From positions 305,772,450-305,836,449 of the forward strand of contig NC_081408.1 in NCBI RefSeq assembly GCF_030272615.1: DNA of 64,000 nt. Reading direction: 5' to 3'. The position numbers and the translations under genes are program-made. Shown here in pieces: positions 41,951 through 54,157 of the stretch (position 1 is its first letter; each line of letters begins with the position of its first letter). The notes beneath the pieces were generated by a model, which searched no databases, had not been told where the DNA came from, and saw only the letters and a program-made list of their open reading frames with translations. Source of the stretch: Cryptomeria japonica. Taxonomy: Eukaryota; Streptophyta; Pinopsida; Cupressales; Cupressaceae.

Positions 41951-43100
41951 AATCTCACATACCTAGGAGTCTTCTGACTCTCTGTTTCTCTTCCTGGTTC
42001 TTCATTTACTGTAGAATTTTCTAATACTGCTGGAGTAACTGGTTCAACACTTTGTTCTGGTAAAGGTTCTACCGGTTCAGATATAATCATTTCCACTGCC
42101 GGTTCCTTCTCATAAACTCTGATTTGACCTTTATTCAGCTCATCCACTTTGACATTAGCACTCTCCACAATTCTCTACAATCTCTTGTTATAACATCTGT
42201 ATGCTTTTCTTTCACTAGAATAACCAAGAAATATACCTTCATCACATCTAGGATCAAATTTTCCAATGATATCATCTCTCCTGATATAACATTTACTACC
42301 AAAGATTGTGAAAGCTTAACTATAGGTGTATTGCCAGACCATAATTCATAAGGTGTCTTAATGGTTTCTCCTTTGATATGTACTCTGTTGAATGTATAAA
42401 CCGCTATGCTCACTGCTTCTCTCCAATAGATATGAGGTAGACTAGCTTCCATCATCATTGTTCTAGCAACATCCAAGATAGTTCCATTCTTCCTTTCCAC
42501 AACTCCATTTTGCTGAGGTGTCCGACGAGCAGAAAATTTTCTTCTTATACTATGCTTCTCACAAAAGTTATTAAACTCACCGGATGTGAATTCTCCACCA
42601 TGATCTGACCTCAAACTTTTAATCTTCAATCCTGTCTCAGTTTCCACTTTAGCCTTAAAGATATTAAACTTTTCAAATGCTTTAGATTTTTCCTTTAGAA
42701 AAGTAACCCACATCATTCTAGAATAATCATCAATGATTAGCATAAAATATCTATCACCTTGAAAACTTTTAACTCTAGCAGGGCCACTCAAATTAGTATG
42801 AATAAGATCAAGAACATCATTAGATTTATCTTGTATACTCCTAAAAGAGGTTCTGACCTGTTTCCCCATTTGACATTCTTTACATACCGGATTATAGGGC
42901 TTCATAATCTTAGGTATATCTCTAATTGCCTTAGTTGAACTCATCTTTACAATGCAATCAAAATTTACATAACACAACCTTTTATGCCATAGCCAACTCT
43001 CATCAATCTGTGTAATAAAAAAATGTCTTCTCACCGGAATTCAAATGAAATATATTACCTTTTGTCTGTGTACCGGTCACAATCTCCAAACTAGATCTGG
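41951..43100 (-). pseudogene. int: Element E integrase and linker
   Basis: From about 43034 leftward: the zinc module (WLWHKRLCYVN, CKECQMGKQVRTSF), DLIHTNLSGPARVKSFQGDR, IIDDYSRMMWVTFLKEKSKA, LRSDHGGEFTSGEFNNFCEK and PQQNGVVERKNGTI, giving Asp, Asp and Glu of the catalytic core. A C-terminal IFLGYS-type segment is frame-shifted (ILDVMKVYFLVILVKEKHTD), followed by a Pro/Glu-rich linker (EPVEPLPEQSVEPVTPAVLE). At least two frame changes separate it from gag and RT. Confidence 0.9.
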
Positions 43101-44560
43101 TAATGATTTTGTATTTTCCATCCTTGAACTGTAGTTGAAATCCCTTATCCACCAATTGTCATACACTCAAAAGATTATGCCTTAAACCTTCAACATAATA
43201 AACATTGCCAATATTGTTCTTACCATCCAATGATATAGTTCCTTTTCCTTTTATCATACATGCTTTGTCATCTCCAAATCTAACTAGACAATCGTCAAAT
43301 TCTTACAAAGATAGAAATTTCCCTTTATCTCCAATCATATGATGCGAACAACCACTATCAATTACCCATTCATCCTTGTCTTCAATTTTAGTAGCAAGTG
43401 CCTTCTCTTCAGGTACATTCTCTTCTAGTGCCAGAACATCTTCCTTGATAGCCATGAACACCCATTCCTTCCTATTGCCGGAACCACTAGCAGAGTCTTC
43501 TGCTAGTTCATCATCATAATATGTAATGCTTTCCTCATCCACTATGTAGCATGATTTGTCTCTATTTTTCCTATAATTATACTTGTTTTGATATCCGGGG
43601 TTAGACTTAAAATATCTTTTAACTCTTTCTTCAAATCTTGAATTCCTTTTAGGACATCTATATGAAAAATGACCAATCTTATTACATGCAAAACATTTAA
43701 AAGGTGTTTTTCCTTCATACTTACTTCCTACTAGTCCTTTAGGCACTCTTCTAGAAAATAGTGCTTCAAGTTGCTCAAATTCTTTATCTTCTCTCTTCAT
43801 ATCATCTAATTCCTTTGTATATAAATCTTTCCAATATTTCTTATTGGGTGCTAATGCAGATGCATGAAAAGAAGGTTCAGTCTTCATAGCTCTAGATGGT
43901 CCAAATTCTTCAAGCTCAAAAGAAGATAATTTCCCAACCAAGGTATCTCTCTTGATAGATGTATTAGCCATTCTTCTCAACTCATTAATAACAGTAGCCT
44001 TCATCTTGTAAGCCGATGGTAGGGCTCTCAAAACTTTAGAAATAATTTCATCTTCACTCAGAGTTCCACCACAACATTGAACTCCCATAACAATCTCATT
44101 TAGTCTTTCCATGAATGCAGTAATCCTTTCATCTTCTTCCATCTTCAGATTTTCATATCTCACCTAGTAACCATAAAGTTTAGGAATCTTCACTGTAGGG
44201 TCACCTTCATTAAGAGTCTCCAAATTATCCCATATAGCCTTTCCAGATGATTTGTCAGTTAATCCCTTTATTTGCTAATAAGAAAGTGCACACAAGAGGG
44301 CTTCTCTTGCTCTAAAATCATTCTCAAGCTCCTTATCTAGGTTTGCCAGAGGAGGATTTCCAAATGCCGGATTATAAGGTGTGACACCATTCTGTGTGAT
44401 CTCCCAAATCTCCTTGCCAAGACATCTCAGATGAGTCTCCATCTGAATCTTCCATAGTGTGTAATTTGCTCCATCAAGCCTAGGAATATCTCCAAAAGAT
44501 AGCTCCAGATGAACTTGAGCTGTTAGTCGCCATAGGATCTTCCTCAAGCGGTTAAGCTTT
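43101..44560 (-). pseudogene. gag: Element E gag and protease
   Basis: Leftward from 44547: IPRLDGANYTLWKIQMETHL (copia gag start region), interrupted by stops near 44275 and 44163, then MERLNEIVMGVQCCGG, LRALPSAYKMKATVINELRR, one CCHC knuckle (CFACNKIGHFSYRC) and protease motif WVIDSGCSHHMIGDKGKFLS, followed by GLRHNLLSV. Gag and protease share one frame apart from the stops. The protease keeps its Asp-Ser-Gly triad. Confidence 0.9.
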
Positions 44561-44577
44561 CTGCAGAGAGGACCAAA

Positions 44578-44589
44578 GCTTTGATACCA
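44578..44589 (-). promoter_or_regulatory. Element E primer-binding site
   Basis: On the - strand TGGTATCAAAGC lies next to the LTR; 11 of 12 bases match the initiator-Met complement. Confidence 0.85.
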
Positions 44590-44591
44590 AT

Positions 44592-45825
44592 TGTAAGAAA
44601 ATTCAAATAACCAGAAGACAACCGAGAGGGGGGGGGGGGGGGGGCTGAATCAGTTGGCACAAATTACCAGAACCTTAAGTAATTAAGACTTTAATACTAG
44701 AACCTAAAACATTAATACCGAAATGCTTATACCAAATAAAGAAATAACAGTTAAGCCAATTAAGAATAAACAATAATCATAGAATAAATACCATCCACAT
44801 GACACCAAAATTTATACATGGAAAACCTAGTAAAGGGAAAAACCATGGTCGGAAGCCTACCCACAGTGAGATAATACTTCTACAGTAAGTATGTGAATTA
44901 CAATTGAGGGGCCCGCACTTGTAGGAAGGCCAACAACCTAGAGCGCATTGCTCATCACAAAAGGAGTCTCACTAACTACATAGAAATCGAGACTACAATT
45001 CGGAGAAGTGTTGAACTATAAATATAGCATCTCTTATGCCTGAGTACAATTCCGGTTAAGCTCAATATTAGAGGACTAAATCCTCTTACATAAACCCAAT
45101 TGGATCTTCAATAATCGATCAAATCCTCTGCTTGAATGATATTACATTATTAGCACATTAGATCCCTTAACCATAACCATCATGATCTACAATGAGATCT
45201 TCATCATATATATACAAACCCTTGACAATAATTAATCAGGTCGACCACCAGATAATAAACCAATTATATAATTACAAAACATGTCGGCCTTAGACCAAAC
45301 AAATAATATTCAACATAAGACATCCTGGAAACACATCGAGATGTCCAATCCACACGTTACATTAAATTGGTCCATAACCTAGATCAACCAGGACCCAATA
45401 TAGGTCCATACGCTAAAGAAATGATCTCCATCCTCCAAGTCTTGAACATAATCACAAACAACATCTTGAAACTCCACCAAAAGCTGCACCAATACCACTT
45501 ATGCATATCATCAAAAATCTTCATCAAAATCTCTGCCAGTGAAACCCTCACTGGAACCACAAGCCAAGCTTCCAAGCAAACAAGATAGCATCCAATCACC
45601 AAACCGAAACCAACTGACTGAATATGAACATGAGTATCATGAATAAGACAATTCCATAACCAAACCATACCGATGCCTACCAGATCATGCCGGATCCAAA
45701 CCAACCAAAAACTACTCAACCTACCAGGACCATAAGGGTGCTGATAAAGCATCCAAACAACTAGCGTTGGCATCAATGACAAAACATAACTGCAACACAA
45801 AATCAATTCCTCCAAATGGCCAACA
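44592..45825 (-). repeat. Element E 5' LTR (1234 bp)
   Basis: It starts TGTAAGAAAATTC and ends GGCCAACA on the + strand. It carries the ACCGAGA-G-tract block with about 16 G (44624-44643), CATGGAAAACC...CCATGG near 44817, and GGCATCAATGACAAAA near its right end. No second copy exists in the window. Confidence 0.85.
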
Positions 45826-47130
45826 AAATCTACATCATGCATACCCATAGCCTTTCTAATAGTTCTAGGCTCATCAATGCTAACAATCAAAGCAAAAATA
45901 CAATTGGAATCTAACAATGAATATCCAAACCTATCTGGTGAATACCCATATCTATTAGGTTGCCACCTATCATGAGTAGACCTCCTCAAAGGTTGAGATT
46001 GAGGTTTTCCATCTTCTTCAGAACTTTTAGAGCTGTTAGAACTCTCCTCATCGTCAGGTCCACCAGAAGCTCACAGTTCTTCTTTCGCAGGGGTAGACGA
46101 AATCTAAACTACCTCCTTATTTTGTTTCTCTTCTTTTTCTGGTTGTAGCTCAATAGTGGAAGGTTTCACATCTCTAAAAATAACACTTCTTCTATAGATA
46201 ACCTTCTCTGACATTGGATCCGAAAGCTTGTACCCTTTTACACCAGCACCATAGCCGATAAAGATACGCTTCACTGCCTTGTTCTCCAACTTAGATCTCT
46301 TTTCATTCGAAACATGAGCATAAGCTTCACAACCAAATACTCTAATATGTCTCATCGAGGGATTCATTCCTGACCACATCTCCATAGGTGTCTTATCAAC
46401 TAGTGCTGATGTAGGAGATCTATTTACCAGATAGTAGGGAGTGGCTATTTCTTCAACCCAAAACTTTTGTTCGAGGCCAACATGACTAAGCATACTCCTA
46501 GCCCTTTCCATCAATGTCCTGTTCATCCTCTCTACAACTCCATTCTTCCGAGGGGTGTAAGGAGTTGTCTTATTCCTCTCAATCCCATGATCATTACAAA
46601 ACTTGTCAAAATATTTTGAGCAAAACTCACCACCATTGTCAGTCCTCAAACACTTAATCTTTCTACTAGTCTGACTCTCAACAAGAGCCTTAAACTCCTT
46701 AAATCGACTAAAGACTTCAGATTTACTTCTAAGAAAATAAACAAATGTCCTTCTACTGTAGTCATCAATGAATGAAACAAAGTACACAGATTTTGAAATC
46801 GAAGGAACATTAACAGGACCAAAAACATCAGAATGTATCAAGTCCAACAACCCAAAAGATTTGTGAGAACTAGAGAAAAAATGAACACAATTTTGTTTAC
46901 CATAGATGCAACGTTCGTAGAAATAAAACTCAAGATTACAATCATCAAGCCCCTCTATGAGGCATTTACTTTTTAGGGTTTTGAGACCCTTCTCACCAAT
47001 ATGATGAAGTCTTTGGTGCCATAACATTGTCTTCTTTGCTGGAAGTTTCATCTCCATAGCATTAGCACCCTTAGGTACCCAAAAAGCCTGACCATCAGAT
47101 GTAGAAGCAATAGTCCTTTTCATAGCTCAA
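45826..47130 (-). pseudogene. int: Element C integrase and linker
   Basis: Leftward from 47123: WHQRLHHIGEKGLKTL and CIYGKQNCVHF (zinc module, partly decayed: YERC), DLIHSDVFGPVNVPSISKSV, FIDDYSRRTFVYFLRSKSEV, LRTDNGGEFCSKYFDKFCND, PRKNGVVERMNRTLMERARS, CEAYAHVSNEKRSKLENKAV and IFIGYGAGVKGYKL. A stop near 46104 is followed by the Ser/Glu-rich linker and LRRSTHDRWQPNRYGYSPD, EPRTIRKAMGMHDVD, where element E begins. Catalytic Asp, Asp and Glu are all present; the integrase core is one open frame of 339 codons. Confidence 0.9.
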
Positions 47131-48350
47131 TCTGACAGTGAGGATGAAGAATATAGAGTCCTCTTCTTAGACTCCATAGAATCGCTATTGCACTGTACAA
47201 TACATGCATCCAACTTATACAAGGTGCCTATCCAAACACCCTTACCAAGCACCATAGAACCTCTAGTCATCTTACATCAACCTTGCAAGAAAACAACCTG
47301 CACACCCACATCAATCAACTTACTTACAAAGAGTAGATTCCACGCCAAACCCGAGATGTACATTACACCATCAATCCCCTTCACTCTTCCATCAGGAAAT
47401 ATAATCTTGACTCTTCCATGGCCAATAACCTTGAGATGAGAGTCATCATTGAGATATACCTTTCCACCACTATATTCTTCATACCTTGAAAACCAACCCC
47501 GATGTGAGGTCATGTGAAAATATGCACCCGAATTAATTAGCCACACATCTTCCAATGCATGCCTTGCCAAGGCTATGACAAATGCTTCACCATCATCCTG
47601 AGATGTTTTGTCCAAATCTGAATCAGAGGGTCTCTTCTTCTTCTTTTTCTCCTCACATTCTTTATGGAAATGACCAGTTTTGCCACAGTTCTAACACTTT
47701 GCCTTGGAATTTCTTGGAGACTTAGATCTCCCATGGGATTGGGATCTGCCTTTTTCATCTTTCTTGTCCTTCTTCTTGCCTTTCTCTTTTGATCTACCAT
47801 GAATTGGAAGGGCCTCCTTAGCTGTCTAAGAAGTCTTCCTTCACATCTCTCCAGTAAGCAATGATGATACCACTTTATCCATCTTGAACATGGTGGTTGT
47901 ACTCCCAATAGCCATAAAAAGGTGGTCCCAAGAATCAGGCAAAGAACATAAAAAAAGCATGCAATGATCCGCCTCCTGGATCTTGTCACTGATAGAAATT
48001 AATTGAGAAATAATAACGTTGAATGTATTGAGATTACCAACAACAAATCCTCCATCTTCCATCCTCAGAGAATACATTTTCTTCTTAGGAAAAGCTTGTT
48101 TACCAAGGATTTATCTTGATAAACATCTCCAATCTTCTTCCAAAGATGTTTCATAGTCTTCTCTTCATGGACATTCAATAATATAAAGTCTTCCAAATAG
48201 AGCCTTGTAAGGCCCTTAGTTTTTTGATCCATTGTATCCCAAACATCCTGCGCTATATTTTGAGGTTTGTTCCAAATATTGTCGCCTATAGATATCGATC
48301 CACGAGCATATCCTCCATTTTCAACTTCCATAGTTTGAAGTTGTTGCCAT
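47131..48350 (-). pseudogene. gag: Element C gag and protease
   Basis: Leftward from 48331: VWDTMDQKTKGLTRLYLEDF, LWKKIGDVYQDKSLVNKLFL, a frame change, YSLRMEDGGFVVGNLNTFNV, LPDSWDHLFMAIG, then Lys/Arg-rich text and one CCHC knuckle containing a stop (NCGKTGHFHKEC). Protease reads VWLINSGAYFHMTSHRGWFS, with Asn where the catalytic Asp of the Asp-Ser-Gly motif should be, then MYISGLAWNLLFVSKL. At least two frame changes and the lost Asp mean no active product. Confidence 0.85.
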
Positions 48351-48494
48351 TAAACTTCTCCATATCAACTTTTGTTGAGGTGCTTACCATCTTCTTCCTA
48401 CAACAAGATTTTGAAAATAATTTGCATAATCATCCACTCAGATTGAGATCGGTACAAAAATCCGATACCCAACAACGAAATCAAAACTGGCTAG

Positions 48495-48506
48495 GCTCTA
48501 ATACCA
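48495..48506 (-). promoter_or_regulatory. Element C primer-binding site
   Basis: On the - strand TGGTATTAGAGC lies 2 nt from the LTR; one base differs from the initiator-Met complement. Confidence 0.85.
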
Positions 48507-48508
48507 AC

Positions 48509-48999
48509 TGAAAGGAAGCTAAGGTGTGGAAAACGTTTCCTAACACTAATCTAATGGGGAAGATAGTGCATTTTTTCTTACAAATCTTCTATTACAGAAA
48601 TAGAAACACATCCATAGAGAGATAATAAACATGCATAAAGATAAACTCAAAGAACACAAGATATATCTTGGGGAAAACCCTTTCGGGTAAAAAAATCCAC
48701 TCCAAAAGCACAATATTTTGTATTCTAGTAATCACAATCTTACAATACAATTCCAACACTTATCTTCTTCAACAGAAGTCTACAACTACAACCCACAACC
48801 TGGATTAATTTCGGCAGCATAACACTTCACCTGCAAAACATTACATGTCTAACACTCCTCAAGACCACCTTTTATAGAGAAATACAACTCAAGAGGAAGC
48901 TTCTAGATGAATGCAAGGCCTTCCCCAAACCAAGCTTGATCAACTTAGTTGACTATGTTTGGCCCTATTAATAAATGCTATATAATACAATAGAATGGA
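48509..48999 (-). repeat. Element C 5' LTR, inner part
   Basis: It starts TGAAAGGAAGCTAAGG and matches 32125-32420 for its first about 300 bp; the remainder is deleted from the other LTR. It is cut near 49000 by element G. Confidence 0.85.
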
Positions 49000-51553
49000 C
49001 TGTGTTAGACCGATAGATTTGTGAGAAAAGAAATTGAACCAAGTTATAGAGTTATTTCACCCGATGGTGTATATTTTGATGTATTATGAATTGAAAACCT
49101 AAAAGATCCACTGATTGGATAATCTTGATCTGACGTATGTCAGGTATATCTGGATTTAGAACTTATCGGATTCCATGATTTGGATAACATTGATGTAGGA
49201 TTGATGCTTCATTTATATGCTTTATGATATAGGGCTCTACATGATTCTAGAATAGGATGAATTTGAGATAGTGTATGTCATTATTGGAATTACAGGACTT
49301 TACTATGATGATAGAAATAGAATGCATGTTTTATGTATGGAGTAAAATTATGAGAATTGTGATAATTGCTTATGTGGATTTATTTGGATATAAGATGTAT
49401 TGGTTTGTGTAAGTGTATATTGTATGTAGAGTGTTTGATGTGTATTTTTATTCGTGTGCCTTATATTATATGAGGTTATTCGAAATTACTAATGTGTGAT
49501 TGAGTTGTGCAGGAAAAGATATCCATGTGACCATGGAAATATTATGGAGAACCAAACCTAGACCTATGTGCATTCGTAAAACCAGGGTTTGTATATTTGG
49601 AGAGCCAACACCCCATTTGTATCGTAATTTATTCGTAAAAGTGATTGTTGCATGAATGTTAAATTGAATTTTGTTTATTTGTGTAAATCCAACAAGAGAT
49701 AAGATTTCATGTATAGTTCGTAAAAGTATTTTTATTGTGTCGCTTGACACATGTGATCGATTTAGGTTTTGTATTTTAAATTTGTCTCTTGGAGGGAGTT
49801 GTTTAACCATATCTTTTTCAATTAATTTAATGTAAATCCATAATTGCCTTGGGAAAAGAATCTTTGGGATGGTCAACTTAAGTTTGACCCAAAAATTAAC
49901 TTTAGATGGGTTTAAAAAGGGTTAAATGGACACCTAGGGGTAGTTTAATAGGCATGTTTCAAATCCCATGTGACCATTTAGACACCCTAAAAAGTAGGTT
50001 TCCTAAGTTGAGCGAAAATTGGAAAATTAGAAGGATCATCTAAGCTGTTAACCTTCCTCTTTGAATGTGAGATCCCTTTTCTCATTTTACCTTACTTTCC
50101 TTTTCAGTTTTAGAAACTTGAGAGAACTCACACTAGTGTCTTCTTAAGCAAGAAAGAGAGATTTTGGGGGTAATCACCCACTCTCCATTTTTGGAGACAA
50201 AGAATTTTGAAAAAAAAGAAAAGATAGATTTGGGATTTAGAATTTGGCTAAGTGTAGAAAGAAAAGACTTGTGGAATTGGGCTACTCATCCTCAACAAAA
50301 CTAGCATACCTTTGGGCAGTTTAAGGTTGGTTCTACCTTTCTTTTAACGTTTTCTTATTGCATGTTTTTTTGAAAGAAATGCTTGTGTAAAAGACTAATT
50401 TTCTTGCATGTATTCCTTGGAAATTTATTTGGTGTTTTGTGATTTTGCAATTTATGTGTTTTGGGAGTAATCAAGACCTCCTACTCTTGGGAGAGAGGAT
50501 GTTCTTGTGGGTGGTAGAAGTGATAGCGCTCGAGTGAGAGGCTCTCATTATGAGAGTGATCACAAGGGATTTTATGTGACCTTTGCTGCATGGCTTGTTT
50601 ATGCATTGGGGTCATAAGGAGGGAAATAAGGCATGAATGCCTTGGGGGGTATAAGGAATGTGGGGTTGTTATATTTGATGTATTTGGTTTGCCATGAGGT
50701 GGCTATATGTTTTGGTTTGCCATGAGGTGTCTATATGTTTTACCATACTTGCAGTCTCCTCAGGGTACTTGGTCCACTACCACCCTTGAAAAGACATCAC
50801 AATGTGTGGTGCAGTGTAGCCTGGGTTGGGATTGTGTTTGAGCTTGTGTTTTCCCTTGTCTTTTGTGTTTGCATGTGTGTAATCCTGTCCAGGGCTTGGT
50901 TCTCCGAGCTCGGGAGTGGCTACCAGTTAGCCTAGGCTGGGAGGTGAGCACTCCATGGTCATAGCTTTTGATTTAATGCAGGTTGTTGGAAGAAAGGAAT
51001 AGGACATGTAGATATGGTTGGAGTTATTTGTTGCAGAAAAATGTTGTAAATGTAATTAATATTCTTTGAAGGTCCTCACTGATCTGAAAAGAGAGACCTA
51101 GTTGTAAAGTGACATTAAAGACTTGGGAATATGTTTAAAGATATGTAATATTTATTTATGCAATACTGCAGAAAAGAAAGGAGTAACTTTGGTTTTTAGT
51201 TTTCTAAATTTCTGAAAAAAATAACATTGTCGTGTTTTAGGATATTTTGATAAGAAAGTGAGTTATTTATTCCTTTTATGCACTTAAAACAAAATAATAG
51301 AAAAGAAATGAATTAGATTTGCATGCATGCAGGAGGCTGAAAATAAAAGCATTTAGATCAATTCATGGAAATGTAAAAGTTATTTTATTTAATTCTGTGA
51401 TTTTATTTTATCTATGATTTTATTTCATTGCAGAAAATAAAGCCTAAAGTTAAAATAACTTGGATAAAGCTGTTGTTAGAGTTCATTTAAATTCTGTCAT
51501 TTGTTTGCATGAAGAAAATAAAATCTAAAGTTAAACAGACTTATTGAAATTAA

Positions 51554-51614
51554 ATAATATCTAGATCTAAATAGCGGCGTTAAAAATTTAGATCTAAATA
51601 GCGGCGTTAAAAAT
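51554..51614. repeat. Tandem duplication TAGATCTAAATAGCGGCGTT
   Basis: Two direct copies of a 29-bp unit beginning TAGATCTAAATAGCGGCGTT and running into TAAAAATT lie next to each other in element G. Confidence 0.85.
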
Positions 51615-51783
51615 TTTACATACTTCTGTCAATTATAGAAGCCTGACATTTATATTTAAAAGATGTATATTCATTTAATTAAAATCTGAAGCCTTTGATT
51701 TATCTGTTAAAATGATTTTCAATTATACATATTAACAACATAGATTTTCAAGAATGCTCTAAAGCCATTACACACTTAAAATA

Positions 51784-51874
51784 TAAGTATATATATATAT
51801 ATATATAATTTTATTCATTCATTTAAATTTAAATAAATTCATTTTCTTCTTTTCTAAAAATATACTTATATACC

Positions 51875-51902
<28 letters not shown>
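51784..51902. repeat. Two (AT)n microsatellites
   Basis: Runs of AT dinucleotides at about 51786-51808 and 51876-51902, separated by about 70 bp of AT-rich sequence, precede the GC-rich cluster. Confidence 0.9.
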
Positions 51903-51905
<3 letters not shown>

Positions 51906-51960
51906 AATCAAAGCATTTTCTTAAAAAAAAAGAAGATATTTAAAAAAAAAGAAAAGAAAG

Positions 51961-52175
51961 AGGGCCCGGGCTCGGGCCGAACCACTGTGAAATGCACAGT
52001 GGACGGCGGGGGCCGAACCCTGTGCACGACACAGTGGTGGCCTTGGCTGGCACCACTGTGGGTGCCGCTGCTGCAACCGTCCACAGTGAACGGCCCGAGG
52101 GCCGCCACTATGGGCGACCGCAGTGGTTGCCGCCATTGTGGTAACCCACAGTGAGCGGCGCCGCTCCCCCCAAAA
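51961..52175. repeat. GC-rich cluster of CCACTGTG/CACAGTGG dyads in element G
   Basis: About 215 GC-rich bp in an AT-rich LTR alternate CCACTGTG or CACTGTGG with CACAGTGG or CCACAGTG, with GGCCG and GCCGCC words between. Its design is like the GGTAGC/GCTACC cluster of B's LTR but uses different words. Confidence 0.8.
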
Positions 52176-53623
52176 CCCCCGCCACCATAACCTCCGCCCC
52201 TACGTGATACAATAAAAAATAAATAAAAAAGTAAAACCCTAGCCCCGGGTAGGGTTAGGGTAAAGTGAAAGAAGTATGAGATTTTTTTAAAATGTAGAAC
52301 AATTTAAATGATATATATAATATTCTGTTAGGGTTTTGCACGGATGATTTTTAATATGGAAACTTATTTATTTTTGTATATAGAGTTTAAGAGTACGAAT
52401 GGGTAAGGTAGAACTTAGATATAAGTTTCCATTTAGTGTTTTATGACAGTTGGGACATTTAAATTTAGAAAATAAGTAATGTTTCTATACATATGTGTTT
52501 TGAATAAAAAGGAAATATACATATTAAAACATGAATGTATAAAATTGTCTATAAGGTAATTGTAAATTACATAGTTTAAAACAAGAGTGATATAAATGGT
52601 CTATAATGTTAGATTAAATATCTTACTAAGTGTTTAAATTTTACATATGTTTCAAAATAAACATATGGGTATATTTAATGAGGATGTATAAATTCTATTT
52701 AATTTTGGAGCTTAATTTTTAAAGAATTTTAATGGATCTGGTAAGTTATTTTTGGGTTCCATAAACTAGTTGGAATTTAATGGAATCGGAAATGAATTTT
52801 TCTACAATATTATTATCGGGTAAATATATTTGAGAAGATTTATTAATTGAATTTAAAGCAAGAAGAGATGTGAATATTGAATACAAAATATTAAATAGTC
52901 GATGTTTGAAAAAAAGTAATATATAACAACTTGATTTAAATTATATAATTACATTTTAGAGATCTAAGAGGGTTTATTTTTATAATTAAATGGAATGAAT
53001 CAATATAGCAAAATACTTAATTGAAGAGGATATTGTAATGGTGCAATATAATTTCTCTATAATAAAATTTAGGGACTAAGTCGTGAGAACCTAGCTAACC
53101 CATGTGGATACTTTAATTTGATAATTTAAGTATCATAACGATGTTGGCACCTTAAATGTATCTGCTCAATTAGGTAATATTAGTGAAACAAAATAGTAAT
53201 AGTGTTGGTATTTAGTAAATAATGGATATTATCAAATCTAGTAATTATATTAATGTCTTCTTAGTAGAAGATGATCTAATTATTATTATGAAACATAAAT
53301 GAAGAAAGGGACATTTGAGCGAATTGAATAGTACCCTTATAAAGTTAATTTGATCTCTTGATTATTAGAGTTATCGTAATTGTTACGTAAGTAATATTTT
53401 GATTTTTATCGTCTAGGAGTTTTACCGAAACTTAGGTTTCTATTTAAACTTTAATTCATCGTTCCCTTTAGAAATCCATTTTCCTTATAATGTTTTAAAA
53501 AGGTTTCATTTGGAACAATTTGTTAATGTTGTCACAATTAATTAAGCAATGCTTGCACGTAAATAAGTGTTTTTAATTTTTTTTTTTGTTGGTAGTGTTT
53601 TGCCCAAAAGTTTGGGCATGACA

Positions 53624-54152
53624 ATGAAGCATCAAGATGGGGTCTTGCATAACATTTAACCCTATTTTTCGGCCACCAAAAAGCATGTAAATCACACATG
53701 TATGTCTCCAAATGACTCCCCATTCAAACCTCCTAAGTTGGGCACTCAAAATTTACTATTTTGAGGTATGAAAATGCTCTTACATAGCTTACAACGGTCA
53801 TATCTTACAACACTTACAATTGTAAGAGAATCTGTCATAAATAACTATTTTTAGCTTATTCTCTTACAACTTGTCATAACCCTCTCAATGCAAAAAATAT
53901 CTCCTGCCACTTGTCCATTTTGTCATAGAATATGTCCTAGGTCGACACTTGTTAAGATCGTCACGTGGGATGCCTACCTCCACATGTGCAATATATGTGT
54001 CATACAATCATCACCAAGTAGGATGCCACCAAGCATGCGGATCCCACTAGATGACTAGACATTTGTAGATAATAAATAAAATAATAAATTAATAAATAAA
54101 CGCATTAGCCAATGTTAGGATTTGCAAAGGTTGAGACACCTAAAACCCAAAA
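53624..54152 (-). repeat. Element C 5' LTR, outer part
   Basis: From about 54022 (GGATGCCACCAAG) to 54152 it matches 32419-32551; 53624-54021 has no partner because the other LTR is deleted there. ATCAT follows at 54153-54157. Confidence 0.8.
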
Positions 54153-54157
54153 ATCAT

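Larger units (their letters stand above)
40281..45825 (-). mobile_element. Element E: Ty1/copia element truncated at its 3' end, inside C
   Basis: A single LTR (44592-45825) with adjoining primer-binding site, gag, protease, integrase, partial RT and RNase H all read leftward. The expected 3' LTR at the left end is absent: sequence passes from E's polypurine/inverted-repeat region directly into C's RT near 40280, and about 15-20 codons of C are also missing, so a deletion removed the LTR and some host element. No target duplication can therefore be shown. Confidence 0.85.
49000..53623. mobile_element. Element G: probable long solo LTR (about 4.6 kb) inside the C LTR
   Basis: This AT-rich block interrupts C's LTR. 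It starts near TGTGTTAGACCGAT (49001) and ends GGGCATGACA (53623), much like the GGGCATTACA end of B's LTR. Flanking 5-mers ATGGA (48995-48999) and ATGAA (53624-53628) agree at four of five bases, a possible decayed duplication. There is no primer-binding site, polypurine tract or pol motif, so a solo LTR of a long-LTR gypsy family is most likely. Exact ends are uncertain by a few bases. Confidence 0.6.
32125..54152 (-). mobile_element. Element C: Ty1/copia retrotransposon, host of nested elements D, E and G
   Basis: LTR ends start TGAAAGGAAG (at 32125 and 48509 on +) and end CCCAACA or a decayed CCCAAAA (32551 and 54152), flanked by ATCAT on both sides (32120-32124, 54153-54157). All coding parts read leftward in the order gag-protease-integrase (48331-45826), RT-RNase H (40280-39103), RNase H end (32889-32640), which is the copia gene order. 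D, E and G split it. The RT has YVDDMLLFG, more like Tork/TAR-type copia than E and F, but lineage is tentative. Confidence 0.9.

Noticed and set aside
50735-50935. 66-codon open frame in element G
   Set aside because: No motif, and it lies in the middle of a long AT-rich LTR-like block; treated as chance.
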